64,000 nt of DNA, taken from positions 8,463,401-8,527,400 of the forward strand of contig NC_065921.1 in the NCBI RefSeq assembly GCF_024586455.1. The letters run 5' to 3'. The position numbers and the translations under genes were made by a program. Source of the DNA: Bactrocera neohumeralis (lineage: Eukaryota > Arthropoda > Insecta > Diptera > Tephritidae). The notes beneath the pieces are model-generated. The model did not search any database. It was not told the DNA's origin and saw only the letters and a list, made by a program, of their open reading frames with translations. Below, one piece after another: positions 21,856-34,505 of the stretch (the first letter of the stretch is position 1; each line of letters begins with the position of its first letter).

Positions 21856-24800
21856 GTTGTTTTGCATGTGTATGTGTCTATTTTGCAGCAACTCAGTATA
21901 TACTTATTCCATTCTTATACAGATCTATGCACCCTTGAAAAATAGTTGAATTAAAGGAAAAAATTCACAAAACCATTTGATAGCACTAACAAAAATGTAC
22001 CGTTAGTTAAACATTAGACTTATACAAAAAAAAACATTTCTTATTTACACAAACAATTCAATGTCATTGTCAAAGTCTTAATTTAAACATAGCTACACCG
22101 CACTTCCTCAACTCCCTCCACCAAAAATCCCAACACATGCCTAAATGGCAAGTAGAATAGTAGCAATAAAGAAGCAGCACAGCATTCAGCATCTAATTGC
22201 AGCGCTCATTTTAATTAAAAAATTCCTTTCTGTAGAAAAGCATCTGCCGCCTTTTGGCTTTGTGAAACCCACTTTGCTTTTGTAAAATATTTTTGCAGAC
22301 AATAAAGACAAACAGCGCAAGCGGGCAATATAAAAAGTTAGGCAGCATATACTTCTTTGAGTCTGGCGAATATTACTTTTGCGCCAAGGCAAAAGGACAT
22401 TTGATTAACATTGAAAGGAAGCAATGACAATAACAATAAACAGGTCATCATTTTAATGAAAATACCATGGAATACATACGTGAGTATATGAAATACTTTT
22501 ACTATACTTTAAGCCGCAAAATAAAGACGTCGATACCTTATATTCTGAAAGGCTTTAGATTATTTCCAATTCAGAATGCGGTGAGATAAATTTAGTCTAT
22601 ATAAGAGAAATATTTTATTATCCTAAAAATTAGTTGGTAGTTAAGCGATGATTGGTTGGCTGAAAAGGCCGCAGCACGAAGGCCTTATCTAGCAACTCAG
22701 TGGGCTTGGAACAAAAACCTATTATTTTTCCAGCTGCAATGTCTTTTAAGTTGGGACATTAGGAGCCGTTAAATATTTACTGTCTCATTCCGCAAAAGGC
22801 TGAGCATTTGCAAAGATAATCTTCCGCGTATGGTCTTCGTTCCGCCATATCCTGTTTTTCAGTTCTTTGGAGGTGCGATCTTAAGATCTAAGTTATTGTG
22901 ATCTATCTACTATCAACATTACCCCAAGTTTACCTTGTGATATGATCAGTATTTCAAGTGTTTCAAGACCTGAGGTGTTCCTCTAGGGTTTATTGCTTCA
23001 AAGAAATATTGAAGAAGCTGGTGCAGTTTAAGAGGCCAAATAACATATACATAATATGAAGATAATATCATGAGATTATATATAGTATGAAAGGATAGAA
23101 AAAAAGTGAAAATAAAATATAGACGGCTCAGTAAGTCAAATTGGTCAGTTTTTCCAAAATTTGAACGTCTATTTAAAAAAAAAAAATAAGTATAATACTG
23201 TTATTCAATTATCTGAACATTTATACGTGTATATAATTTTCCCATATTCAAAAGTCTTGATAAAAAAGTATTTGTATCCCTAAAGCCTTCACTACGCGCA
23301 ACTTTCCGACTTATATTTCCACAATTTTCATTGTTTGCAGTAAAACAAATCTAGAATTTCATTTTGCGCAACTTGAGTTGTATTTCAGCTCATAAACGGA
23401 GCTCTGTCAATATTTGTGACACTAACATAGTAGAAATTTGACAGGTAGCAAGCAACAGTGAAAAAAGAATACCATGAACCTATGGCATATTTGAGCAAAC
23501 ACAGCGCATTTAAGGCGAACACGTATGTGAAAGTGCACTCAGGTGTGTTGGTGGGTAAGTGAGCTGTCGAAAAAATGCAGCTTTCAAAGCAATACTGCAC
23601 AAGAGTTACTAGAGTTGCTCAGCAGCTAAGGCGGCGGAAGTAAGCCGACGGAAGTTAGCTATAAAAGTTTGGCAGCTCCGACTTTACGCACAAATAGAGC
23701 GCATATTTAAACGTATAATAGCTGGAATTGGCTGAGTGAAAATGCCCTGGAGCCATGTCATGTAAAATGTGAAGTGAGTGCGTGAAGCGAGTGGAGAGAA
23801 TAGAAAGGAACTCACAAACGGAGTGGATGCAAGCAGGCGTGAGAGCAAATGTCTTACGTTCGACAGCTGGAAAAGTTGTAGAACTTGGCAATGTCAAGGT
23901 GGCATATTGAAATAATGAAAGAGTTGCCAATGTTCGAATGTAGAAGTTGCTGTAACTGCAGCTATTAATTTTCAATATGCTCACAATTTCCGCTACATAC
24001 TGTTGTTGCATGTGGAATGCCCCACAGAAACACAAAGAAGCTAGAAAGTATGCGCATACAAATATCATTCTGCTTCAGCAACCACCAGCTGTCTGCTGAC
24101 TTTATAAAGCACACGCAACCCACACAAGCAAATACTGGCTGCAAAATACCTATATGAACATACATACAAACGCATATGTATGCATGTGCGCGTGGGTGAA
24201 ATCAAATACGCTGCGACATGTCTGCGATTACAAAAACCACGGAGCGCTAGGAAATCGCATGCATAAAAGCCTGCACGGCGCTCTGGCATAATAGGCGTTG
24301 GCACATCCTCCTTGCTGCATTGAAATGCATTCACTTATGAAGATTCCAACTGCTGCGTGCCACTTGCTTGCTTGCCTTGCTTTCCTCATCGCGCACTGCT
24401 GAGCAAATAGTGTACGCTAACGCAGAAATGAACTTTTGTTAGGCAGGTGGCGCCCTCGCTGCGGGTGGCGGATTAACTATGCAATGGCGGCGGATTTGCT
24501 ACTGCTGACAATGCATGTATGGGTGTGGGCGGGTGTGGGTGTGTGTGTGTCTCTGCGATAAAGTTGGTAAGCGAATTGCATACAAATCATACAATGTCAG
24601 TGCATATCGGCAAAGCGTTGAGTAACTGCTGCGAATGCGCATTTTAGCTATCAGTTTTCGTATTTTTCCGCAGCAACTTTCAATTGTGTTACTCATACGC
24701 ACCGGTGCACATTTAAGTGAATATTGTAGACTTGTGCTTGTGTTTGGATATTTTTATGCACTTGTTGATTGCTTTTCTTATTTCAGATACATTTTTATTT

Positions 24801-25090
24801 TCTTAGAACGTAGATTACGACGTTTGGGAAGCATGAAGCAGCTGATATTAAAGTGTTATCAAAAGTTACGTATACGCAATGGCGGATCGAATGTGAGGAT
24901 AGTTTAGCTGGGAGATAAACTTAAGCGGAAGAATTAAATACAGTCACATATACCTTGAGTGGATATGGTTAGTGATGGCATAGTAAATATTGTTGAACCG
25001 ATTCACTCATTTCTAATTATTCTCACTGGGAATAAGCGGTGTAAATAAAAGCAGAGACCCTGCGTTCTGACAGATTTTTGTTTCTAGACG
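21856..25090. other. unassigned DNA
   Basis: No gene, RNA or element recognised. 22.65-23.0 kb is GC-richer and may be an unreadable element remnant. 23.4-24.7 kb is moderately GC-rich, with a 137-codon minus-strand frame (23655-24068) of unknown meaning and a GT run near 24538. Confidence 0.4.
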
Positions 25091-25093
25091 TTA

Positions 25094-25490
25094 TTATGTT
25101 ATTATTTGGACTTTTCGAATTTTTGTTGGATATTGTTTTTTTGGTTTTTTTTTTAGTTTTCGCTTAAACAAGATAGTGTTCCGATTCGATGTTAGGTCCT
25201 CGGAGGCATACACCTTAAGAACACTGTAGACATGTTGTCCATCTATTAAAAGATAATGGATCTGGTTTCGAACTTTTCGATCCGGAGACAGCCAAGTAGC
25301 TGGATGAATTTTTTTGTGCTGGAATCTAGTACAACAAACAACCATATTTCGGACACCTGTGAAGTCGATCAACCTCAATCCATTTGGAAAGGTTCAGCGT
25401 CAAGCTGAATTTTCCAACTGTTGCACCAAAGATGCCTTCTTTTCCTATCCTGGCGTTAAAATCACAAGGTTATATCGTGCTTTTTTTCCG
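25094..25490 (-). mobile_element. RTE-like LINE, endonuclease fragment
   Basis: The minus strand reads CDFNARIGKEGIFGATVGKF (about 25480-25405, the catalytic GDFNAR motif of AP-type endonucleases with G changed to C). After a frame break it reads IDFTGVRNMVVCCTRFQHKK (about 25355-25305), then ATWLSPDRKVRNQIHYLLID (about 25285-25230). This is the C-terminal half of an RTE-type endonuclease, which in native elements nicks target DNA before reverse transcription. The N-terminal half and the RT are absent. Its upstream edge abuts a plus-strand LINE fragment of another clade. Confidence 0.85.
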
Positions 25491-26240
25491 GTATCATATA
25501 AATGGGGTTGGGCTGAACATTAACCCCTCGAAGACAATCATCGTCCCGTTAATGAGACGCAGCTCCCTGCCCGGCTCCAAGAACCTAACTCTTGGGGTCA
25601 TAGAGATAGAGATGACTAATATGATCAAATATCTCGGTCTCACACTGAATTATAATCTCCGATGAAAGTAGCTACAAAAGCACTTATTGTGTGCAATCGA
25701 CTTACTGTGCAAGTGGTTGTACACCATGCTCGTGCGACCGACTACCACGTACATATAGCTTGGGCTCCGATCTGCATCACAGATCGGCAGGACTTTAACT
25801 ATCAAAGCTGCAACGATTCACCTGCAACTGCTTGCCGTGGGCCAAGCGCACATGCAAAGCGACGGCAGCATTTGAAGTCATATTGAACTCACACCGCTTC
25901 TTCTGGTGTTTAGTCAGGCAGCCAAGCGCATCCTGCTTCAAAGGACAGCAGAAGGATTTGGCAAGAGAAGGTAATCTCTTCCCACCGTATGAAGAACTTA
26001 AATGGTGAAATACCAATGGCTGTTCTCCAAGGAACAGCATTATCAAAAGGCTAAATTAAGAAGTTCAAGGTTACTCTTAGCAGCAAGGCTAAAAGGAATG
26101 ATTCCGCTAAAGCTACTGCTTACGGACACTAGAATCAGGTAGTACAACGACGAACTTTGATGCAGGGGTCACACGACCACGCACCAAACTCTCCAGATCT
26201 ATAATAAGTTTTCCAAGCATATTCCAAGCAGAGCTCTTTG
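25491..26240 (+). mobile_element. LOA/R1-like LINE, C-terminal reverse transcriptase fragment
   Basis: GVGLNINPSKTIIVPLMRRS (about 25504-25563) is the block that normally follows YADD. MIKYLGLTLNYNL (about 25620-25662) is the thumb motif. Then in other frames come LCKWLYTMLVRPTT (about 25710) and QAAKRILLQRTAEGFGK (about 25920). The order is canonical, but the frame changes at least twice and the catalytic YADD lies outside the surviving part. The fragment may come from the same family as the minus-strand LINE at 27.7-29.4 kb, which lacks this portion. Confidence 0.75.
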
Positions 26241-27720
26241 CTGTCTCTCTAATATATGTACATCCTATATGCACGCTCTTCCATATAGCCCTAATGGATT
26301 CAATTTTGGTTTTCTGTGAAATTTTTCTCTATTCCATTCAATGCCATCCAATATTTCAAGGAACCCTTTCGTAGCTTACCTTATCTTCTCCACGTCTTTT
26401 CCCCTTTTCTTATATTTTCTCTTCGTGTTTCTATTTTCCGCCACTTGTTCACTATTCTGTCCAATCAGGTCATAACGAAAGCTATAACTAACGGTACTTA
26501 TTATAAACAAACACTGCAATATGTGTTTCACACAGTTGTTTGGTAATTATGCATTTACTTTTGCAAGTTTTTGTTTGTTTTACACAAAAATAAGCAAACA
26601 CAAATGGCTGAGACTCCCCCTCAATAACAATTCGAAATTACAAGCCAAACTTTTTTATCACCGTCAGCGTCGCACAAAAAAGTAATCACGCTTGCAATTA
26701 CCGCCCCTGCACAGTGTCACCATCCGCTTGGCAAGCTCTTTTGGTTGAGTCATACGAGCATGTTGGCAGCATTTGGCGCAATGCCTTGTTGGCAGCGATA
26801 AATGATGCAAAGATAAGCAGAAAAAAGTGGTGCGACAGTAAAAAAGAGAGCGCAAAAGCCCACATAAATTCGCAGACACATGAGAACTAACCGGGAAAAC
26901 TGCATAATTTGCATATGTTTGGCTCTATGTATGTGTGTATGTGTGCGCTTTATTCCCTTTTAATGAGCCCCGGAATTGGTTACTTGGCTGCCGGGTGGGC
27001 GAGTCGCTGACTGAGTGGGGGAGTGAGTGTGGGAAGAATTGGCTTTTTGCCAATGGCAAGTGAAATGCAGTCAATCCACACAGACACTCACGCCCACAAT
27101 GACACATGCACTTGCACAGAGGACAGGCGTCGGGCGTTTTAGTGAATGTTGACTGCCAGCCAATTCCATTTGCTTGCAATTGTTGTCATTGTTGTGTGTG
27201 TTGCATGTCGCAGCTGTTATCAGGCATAGACTTGACAATGAACTCGAACAACATATTTTGCAATTTACTTGAGTTTTTATTGTCATCGCTGTTGTTTTGG
27301 TTAGCAGCTAATTTGGCATTCCACTTGCCATGCCTCCTTTCTGCCGTGATAAATTAGGCTTGAAATTGGCTGCAGCTCAAGCGAGTGAAATTCAAATGTA
27401 TTCTGGTTTTCTAATTGTCAGATTGTGTCTGACGTTGGTTGCGCAAATTTGACAGTTGCAAACATTTTATTTATATTGGCGACATATCCGTTTGCATTTT
27501 CTAAAATTACAGGCTTTCATTTTATCGCTTTAACGAACACCACGGATATCATAAACTCAAAATTTTGTCGTCGGAAGGGGGAAAAAAATTGTATAGCGAA
27601 ATTTTGTAATGGAACACAAGTCATGTGAAAGATTGGCCAGTTTTTTGCCTTTCCTTTGCCGGACTTCAAAAATTTTATGACGACTAGACTTTCTAAAGCC
27701 TTTTATCTCTGTTAGTTAAT
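26241..27720. other. unassigned DNA
   Basis: Nothing recognised. 26.64-27.4 kb is GC-richer with several overlapping chance frames of 70-84 codons on both strands. Confidence 0.4.
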
Positions 27721-27724
27721 TATA

Positions 27725-29420
27725 TCGGTCCAGTTTTATACCACTTATCCAGTAAAAGCGACCTTGCCGAACCACTAAGGGAGATCACTAGATCTCTTTC
27801 GATCGATCTTGATTCAAAAGGCTTTTGCGACAGCGCATGTACCGATATTGGCCCAGCGCTGATCAAGCTTCCGCGAAGCCCAGCTATCTAGGGTGTATTC
27901 TCTTGCTAGCTCGTCAGCTTTACAGTTCCCTGCGATTCCGCTATGGCCTGGCACCCATACCAGTCTTATCACAAAAACACTCCATGCTATTGAAAGCGCG
28001 ATTAGGCACTTCTCTAAAGGAGGCTGAACTCCGGAGCAGTAAATCTACTGCTACCTTAATGGTTGCAACCTCGGCTATGAAAACACTGCAATAGTCACTC
28101 ACAGTTCCTGCACTCCACGGCTTCTTCCCACCCACACCTCTCTCGCCGTTTTGTTACGAGAAATACCTTTGCTTCAGCTCGTACACGGTACTCAGGAACT
28201 TTTCTTTGACCATAAGTGCTACATCGTCTGCATAGACAATCACTCGGTAGCCACGATCCTCAAGTTTTTTAAGGAACGACCAGGATCCATAGAAGACTAT
28301 AGAGAATACCACTTTGTGGGGTGCTCTTAATCACATTTCGTAGAGCACGTGCCCATTCCGTTTCAATCGCTGTGTCGCACAGAAAACTGAAAATTTGGTG
28401 TTCGAGGTTTGATTCAAAATGACGACCGTCCAGAGCAATTATGACTGTTTCCGGACGTTATTTAAAGTTCCCTATATCGATGAAGCTCGCAACTGCGAAT
28501 CATTTAACCCTACTATATTTCTCAATATTTTCAATATTTTATGAATGAACGTAACTCTGACTCGTCTCCAGGCCGGGATGTACCCCAGTCGTTCGCATAG
28601 ATAGGTATTAACCAGTTGCATGACATCTAGACATGCTGCTGCAGCTGCGCTGGTATGAACAAATTGATCGCACAAGTCAAGTTCCGTTTATCCCGAACGT
28701 TGACAAAGGCTGTGCAATCCTCATGCGGCACTCTTCCGAGAGATAACCCCGGAGCACATATTTCTCGGGACGTGAGCATCAAGGAGCATCTGAAGTGTAT
28801 CTTTACTTCTTAGGGCCCACTTACCTTTTTGCGTCCTTTAGATAACCCACGCCTGAGGCTAAATGGCTCATGACATCCCTCCACTTTTTCGTAGAAGCCT
28901 TTCTTTGCTTTTCTTGACTCACTCCTACGGGCCTTGTTGAATAAACGTCTGCAAGACGCCCTGATTTCCGTAAGTAATACGAGTATAGTCCTCCAGATAG
29001 GTTTCTCTCTGCCCGTCGATGTTTTCAGACGACAAGAGCTTTCTAGTGCAATTTTACACTCGTACTCTAGGGACTGCCAAGGTTTTAACGGGACGGAGCG
29101 CTTGCGACATTAGCTCGTCAGTCATTTGTACTCAGATGCCAGAACTCTGCAACCACTAGCTCAGGGTTATATCAAAATCGTACCTAGCTAATCCTACTCG
29201 AATTCTAGTTCGAAAGCTAAAGTCGAGTCGAGGTGTTGATAGGCCGTGAAGGCCGCAAATCATTTATCCAGGATGCACCTACTTGGAGGCAACCTGCACT
29301 ACATTCCCAATTCAACAGATTTACCCTGAGTGTACTCGTGCACCTATTAAATTTATCACCAAGTTTGTAACGCCCAAAAATGATCACCATGATAAGCGAC
29401 CAATAAATTTGTTTTTTTTA
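27725..29420 (-). mobile_element. LOA/R1-like LINE with RT and RNase H, internally deleted
   Basis: Reading downward on the minus strand: RRLFNKARRSESRKAKKGFY (about 28950-28890, linker before the RT), an RT segment around 28670-28500 including LGYIPAWRRVRVTFIHK, and the catalytic core GYRVIVYADDVALMVKEKF (about 28250-28195, intact YADD). Then, after only about 100 bp, YCSVFIAEVATIKVAVDLLL (RNase H FQAE block, glutamate kept) and VWVPGHSGIAGNCKADELA (about 27960-27900, RNase H tail). The stretch between YADD and RNase H should hold the rest of the RT, so several hundred bases are deleted. Stops and frame changes make it non-functional. The region above 29.05 kb is assigned by continuity only. 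Confidence 0.85.
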
Positions 29421-30305
29421 GAAATTTTTGTGAAAATTTTCCTAAATATAGGCCATCTATGATATTCTTTAACAATTTTTATTTATCCACACCACATATA
29501 TATGAGTATTTCTTTAGTATCCGTACTGTCAGCAATTCTTTATTTAAAGTTGTCTACTCCTTTCACATATATTACATTTATCTCTCTATTTCTCAATGTA
29601 CCAAAGTACACATGCTCGCTGACTTAAAGTACACACACTTAAAAGTTGGAGAAAGTCCGATTGTATACGCACACGCTTGCAAATAAGGCACAGCTGAAAG
29701 CTGAACATTCCATGTGCACACACACTTTCTCAACTGCGCAGCCATAATGACAGACATGTCAATGCGCTCTCGCCAAATGGCCCGAGGAGGTGATTAACCT
29801 TAGCCGCTTCTAGTACCGCATTTTTTCGCAGTTATACACGAGTGTTTGCTCTTGGTGGTCGCTCTCTTTCACATGCATATTTGCTTCTTCTATTATGTGG
29901 GTAGAAAGATGTAGCACATTTGTGGCCGCAGCTGCAGGTATGCCGAGATTGTGTCGCTTATGAGCGCATAAATTATTCATGCGGAGTTTTAAAGCTGGAT
30001 TTCTAGTGGGTTAAAGTGAAGCGAATTGTATTGGAAGTTGTAAAATACTTTTAAGAAAATTTAAAAATTCCCGGATTACCGAACTAAATTTTTTGAACAC
30101 TCAAAGCATTGAAGATATCTCATTTGTAAAGGCTGGACATGCTTATAATACTTGTAGAGACTCCGGTTGTTCAAAATAAGTTAGCCACTTTTTGAAAAAC
30201 ACTTGATTAGTTAAAAGGGTATTTCTGAAAAAAGACAAATGTTAGACCACTGTTTTGACTGTTTCGGTTTTTTAGAAAATAATAAAAATTAAAATTTGAA
30301 TATAA
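29421..30305. other. unassigned DNA
   Basis: Nothing recognised. Confidence 0.4.
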
Positions 30306-30309
30306 AATT

Positions 30310-30690
30310 TGTGCAGCAGAAAGAGAAGACATAACAAATCCATAAATAAGACCCTCTAAGACAGATCGAAGAGACTGCAGGAAATGTCTACAGAAGGATA
30401 ACAGGGAAACAATGAAGCATCTCTTCTGCACCTGTCCCGCATTCGAAAGACTACGCTGTCTGGTATCCCCACTGTATGGTATACTGGAGAAGGTATAGAT
30501 AGTAAGGCCGCAGAGTCTATTGAAATTCGTGTCAAGCGCAGGCATCCTAATGTATAACTATGTACTCTTCTTGGACCTAGCAACTGTACTATATCTGGTA
30601 TCGCAAAGGACCAAAACTGGTCTATGCGTGGCTTATTGGCCTACCAGATTAATCTGACTTTCTAGGTTGGTATGACATCTGTGGCAAATG
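30310..30690 (+). mobile_element. LINE 3' end with C-x2-C...H...C motif and 3' untranslated tail
   Basis: CRKCLQKDNRETMKHLFCTC (about 30376-30435) is the zinc-knuckle-like motif that ends many LINE ORF2 proteins. IVRPQSLLKFVSSAGI follows (about 30505-30550, after one stop). The tail CTGGTATCGCAAAGGACC and TGGCTTATTGGCCTACCAGA (30594-30650) is also found on the minus strand at 60.37-60.45 kb, so both are ends of one family. This copy is strongly 5'-truncated. Confidence 0.85.
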
Positions 30691-30754
30691 TCACATCCAA
30701 ATAATCCTTAGTATTGTTTAGTATACGCTTGTCATTCGGAATTACATGAAGTGC

Positions 30755-31570
30755 ATTCGGCGATTTTTTCGATGAGTGAAATTATTCAACAAAGCAGGTT
30801 CCTTAAATTTTGTGTGCGGAATCAAATTTCTGTTGCCGAAACGTTCAGAATATTGGAAAAGGCCTTCGGTGATAATTATTTGTCACGAGCAGAGGTTTTT
30901 GATTAGTACAAATTATTCAAATATGGTCAAGAACGCATTGCCGAGGGACCACGTCCGGGACGACCACCAACATCAACTAAAGATCAACACGTCAATAAAA
31001 CAAAGAAATTGGTGCTTGAGAATCGTCAAAAGTCAAAGATCTTTCCGACATCGTTCGAATATCAGCAGAATCAGTCAAAACAGTATTGAAAACATTTGGC
31101 CCTAAGAAAAGTGAAAGCGCGATTGGTTCCAAAATCACTTAATTTTTTCGAAAAAGAGCGTCGCGTTAACGTCTGTGAAACAATGCTTTCCGACTACCAG
31201 GATGTCTTCAAACGTATTATTACTGGCGATTATTTGGTTCTATGCTTACGACAAAGGCTTCTGAACCGACAAGTTCTGGGTTTTGCAAGACAATAATGCA
31301 CTGTCGCAAACTGCATTGATTTTTCGTGAGTTCTTCGCCAAATTTTCAACCAATATCGCGCCGCAACCACCGTATTCGCATGATTTAGCTCCGTGTAGCT
31401 TTTCGTTATTCAACAAACTCCAACAACCTCTTCGGGAAACCCGTATTGAGTCGATTGGAAGACATTAAACATCAAACGCTACGCGCATTGAAGGCTATTC
31501 GAAAAATTTATTTAACAACTGTTTGAGGGGGACAACATAGATTTTATAGAAGTAGTTAAGAAATTTAAAA
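30755..31570 (+). mobile_element. mariner element, decayed and internally deleted
   Basis: Plus-strand pieces: FCVRNQISVAETFRILEKAF (about 30812-30871), GPRPGRPPTSTKDQHV (about 30947-30993, GRP linker motif), RKVKARLVPKSLNFFEKERR (about 31102-31161), ITGDYLVL (about 31216-31240, the GDESW block altered), FWVLQDNNALSQTAL (about 31276-31320, second aspartate kept) and PYSHDLAPCSFSLF (about 31372-31412). In the last block the third catalytic aspartate is serine. About 300 bp between the first and second catalytic blocks are missing. The C-terminus reads FEGDNI. Right-end CTATTTTTTGCTCG near 31587 resembles the end of the copy at 1.2-1.9 kb. Confidence 0.9.
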
Positions 31571-33300
31571 GCATGAAGAAAGTCTTACTATTTTTTGCTC
31601 GTAGTAGTATTTCTGTTGTTTTCGAATTCAATAAAGAAACATCAAGATACTTAGGTAACAAATTAAGAAATTACTACCCTCAAAAACCATATAAATCTTA
31701 TCTATCTTCAACAAAATTATTTACTTCTTATGACTGTGAAGCATAGTATCTGTTCTAACATATATATATATATGTATGTATGTATGTACCGAAGCTAAAA
31801 ATCATTTTGCGAAACATCAAGCACAGCAACAAAATAAATTTCAAACTTTTCGGTAATTTCAATTTGAAATTTTTGAAAAAATAAAACGAACGTGCAACAT
31901 TATACAAATCAAAAGCCAAATGAGGCAACTGATGAATACAAAATATATACTGCAAAATCTACGTTTCGTCCCTCTCTAAAATTACCTGCATCAGTTAACT
32001 TTTTTTCCAGCAAAAAAAAAAAAAGACTGCCAAATTCAAATATAATTCACACAGATGGACTCAGCATACGCAAACTCAGGCAGCAAAATTGTGGCACAAA
32101 TTTAAGCATGCGAAATGAAAAGAAACTAACTTATTTAGTTGAAAACTGTAAATTGCTGCTGTAAGCTTACACATGTAAATGCAACATGCGAGCACACCTG
32201 CGTGCTGAAATATTAAGCACAAAAAAAAAAAACAAAAACAAATAGTTTACATATTTTCCGCTCGACTGCCACAGTAATTCTTAACACTTACCACTGACTT
32301 GTGGCATGCAACACCACTATGCTAGTCTAGTAAATGCATGCAGCAAATCTCACTGCTAACACACATATAAACATATCTACATATATATGTACTTACTTGT
32401 ATATATGTGAGCATGCATGCATACATATATGCGAGCCAACACAGGGTGTCGGCGTGCAGATTTACATGCATGCTTGCTTGTGCCTAGATTTATGCCAATG
32501 CATTCCGTTATATTGTACATATGTACATTGCTGTTTTTGTTGCTGTTGTTAATGTGCATGTTCGTGCTTGGTTTGCCGGTGGAAGTCAAAAGTTTTGCAC
32601 AACTTCAACTGCAGTGTGGCATTTCATTCAAATTGCGAGCACTTGCAGGACAAAGCGCTGACTGTCTGCTACACAGGGTGGCTCCAAGGAATGTTTGGTA
32701 TTTTTCAGAATTCCAGCAAATAACTCGAAACAGCGAAATTATTGTTGGACTCTGGAGCCACAAAACAACAGTTAGTTGTGTTTGCTAAGCTCCAAAGCGA
32801 AAAATTTAGTAATATTTGAGCAACCCTGTACTTGTTGATTTTGTACGTGTGTGTGCGCGCCCGTGTCTGCTGATGAAGTTGACACCTTTAGTTGCGCTGC
32901 CGACGTGCGAAATTTAAAGCAATCTCAAAGTTATGAATTCACACGCATAAGTTGGCAGGATAGTTAAGGGAAAAAGAATATAAAACTTGTTTCGTCCCCT
33001 AACTGCTTAAAGTTGTGGCAGCGTAGTTGGTTATCTGAGAAAAAACATTACAAGTTGCCGGCAAAGGTAAATAATTTTTTTCATATAGAGAACTTATGAA
33101 AACTTGAAATCCAACTTGAATAGGCAGTAACGCACACACATATACATGTATAAGAAATGTTATTGGTTTAATTACAGGATTCTAAGGAAATGCGAATTAG
33201 ATTTTAAACTTTTCAGCAAATATTTAAATACGAAATAAAATTATACAAGAAAGGAAGAGCTACGTTTTCTACTCTCTGTCTATGTTACTAAATACCAGTA
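31571..33300. other. unassigned DNA
   Basis: Contains a TA/TATG run at 31.76 kb and a GC-richer patch at 32.3-32.9 kb with chance frames up to 123 codons (32417-32788). Nothing was recognised as a gene. Confidence 0.4.
31760..31788. repeat. TA/TATG microsatellite
   Basis: A TA run grading into TATG units. Confidence 0.9.
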
Positions 33301-33307
33301 TATTAAC

Positions 33308-34470
33308 GGGTAATCCAAGAGTGCTACTTTTTTTGGTAGATCACGCGTGAGTCGTGTCAAGCTGACATGTTATTTCTGTTCAGTATTGTTTGGCATTTCA
33401 TCGTGGAAAGACTTACGCCTGAACAACGTTTACAAATCATGTTTCACGCGCTTCCCTAAACTTATAGTCACATTATCGGCTTTCTGAGCGTGCTATTCGC
33501 AAAACCATCACTTGAGACCCAGCATTCATTACTGGATAATATTCGACCAAAAGAGCACGTCCAGCACTCATTGAAGAAACTATAGCAACTGTAGCTGAGA
33601 ATGTACACGAAGACCGTGGAGAGTAGGTTCAGTGCCGTTCGCAGCAACTCAGACTGACCAATGGAACGACTTGACGCATATTACGTTGAGATCTTAAATT
33701 TAAGGCGCACAAAATAAAAATTTTGCAAGAACTGAAGACGCTCGACCTTCCCAAGCGACATCGCTTCGCTCTATGGGCGCTTAAAAAGTTCCAAGAAGAT
33801 GAACAATGAGACCTATTTCTGGCTCAATGGGTATGAAAACAAGCAAAATTGCCGCATATGGGACGAAGAGCAACCTGATGAGATTCAATAACTGCCATTT
33901 CATACAAAAAATTACGGTGGTTTGTGAGCTGGAGGAATCTTCGGTCCATATATCTTCAAAAATGATGCCGGTGAGAAATCAAGCGTCAATGGCGACCGTT
34001 ATCGCGTCATGATAACCGACTATTTGATGCCTGAAATTGAAGCTCGTGATCTCGGCGAAATTTGGTTTCAATAAGACGGCGCCACTTCTCACACATCGCA
34101 TCGATCAATGGATTTATTGAGAGAACACTTCGTTGAGCAGATAATTTCATGTTTTGGGCCGGTCGATTGGTCACCAAGATCGTGTGATATCACACTGTTA
34201 GACTTTTTCCTGTGGGGTTCGCTTCAATTCAGGTCTTGGAGTAAAACATCATGCGTGTTATTCGCCTGTTACCAGTCAAAATGCTCGCATGAGTTATCGA
34301 AAATTGGACTCAACGGATAGACCATCAGAGATCAACATTTGAAAGAGACAATCTTCCAAAAGTAAATGCTAAAGAATGATATTTCAAATGATAATAAATA
34401 TTCCCCATTAAATTTAAAGTTTCTATGTTTTTCCATTTAAAAAAGTAGGGAGCACCGAAATTGATCAGCC
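33308..34470 (+). mobile_element. DD41D-type mariner element, near full length, decayed (copy 1)
   Basis: The left end is GGGTAATCCA (33308-33317) and the right end TTGATCAGCC (34461-34470), an imperfect inverted pair. The transposase begins near ERLTPEQRLQI (about 33405). Later blocks are ETYFWLNGYENKQNCRIWDE (about 33808-33870; the SDEAHF-type first catalytic block is changed to NNETYF), FKNDAGEKSSVNGDRYRVMI (about 33957-34013), a premature TAA followed by DGATSHTSH (second aspartate, about 34075) and RSCDITLLDFFLWG (third aspartate, about 34175-34215). Forty-one residues separate the second and third aspartates. DD41D spacing is known to me from rosa-type mariners of tephritid flies. Several stops and frame changes make it inactive. 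Copies 2 and 3 lie at 49.73 and 53.44 kb. Confidence 0.85.
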
Positions 34471-34505
34471 TTTGTAAAGTCAACCGGAAGTCTGAAACCG
34501 TGCTA

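Noticed and set aside
23655..24068. 137-codon minus-strand open frame
   Set aside because: No recognisable domain, and other long frames overlap it. The composition is typical of chance frames in the GC-richer patches.
25384..25500. plus-strand reading of the start of the 93-codon frame at 25384-25665 as part of the LOA-like RT
   Set aside because: Up to about 25.49 kb the minus strand reads the RTE endonuclease motif DFNARIGKEG. Only the later part of the frame is RT.
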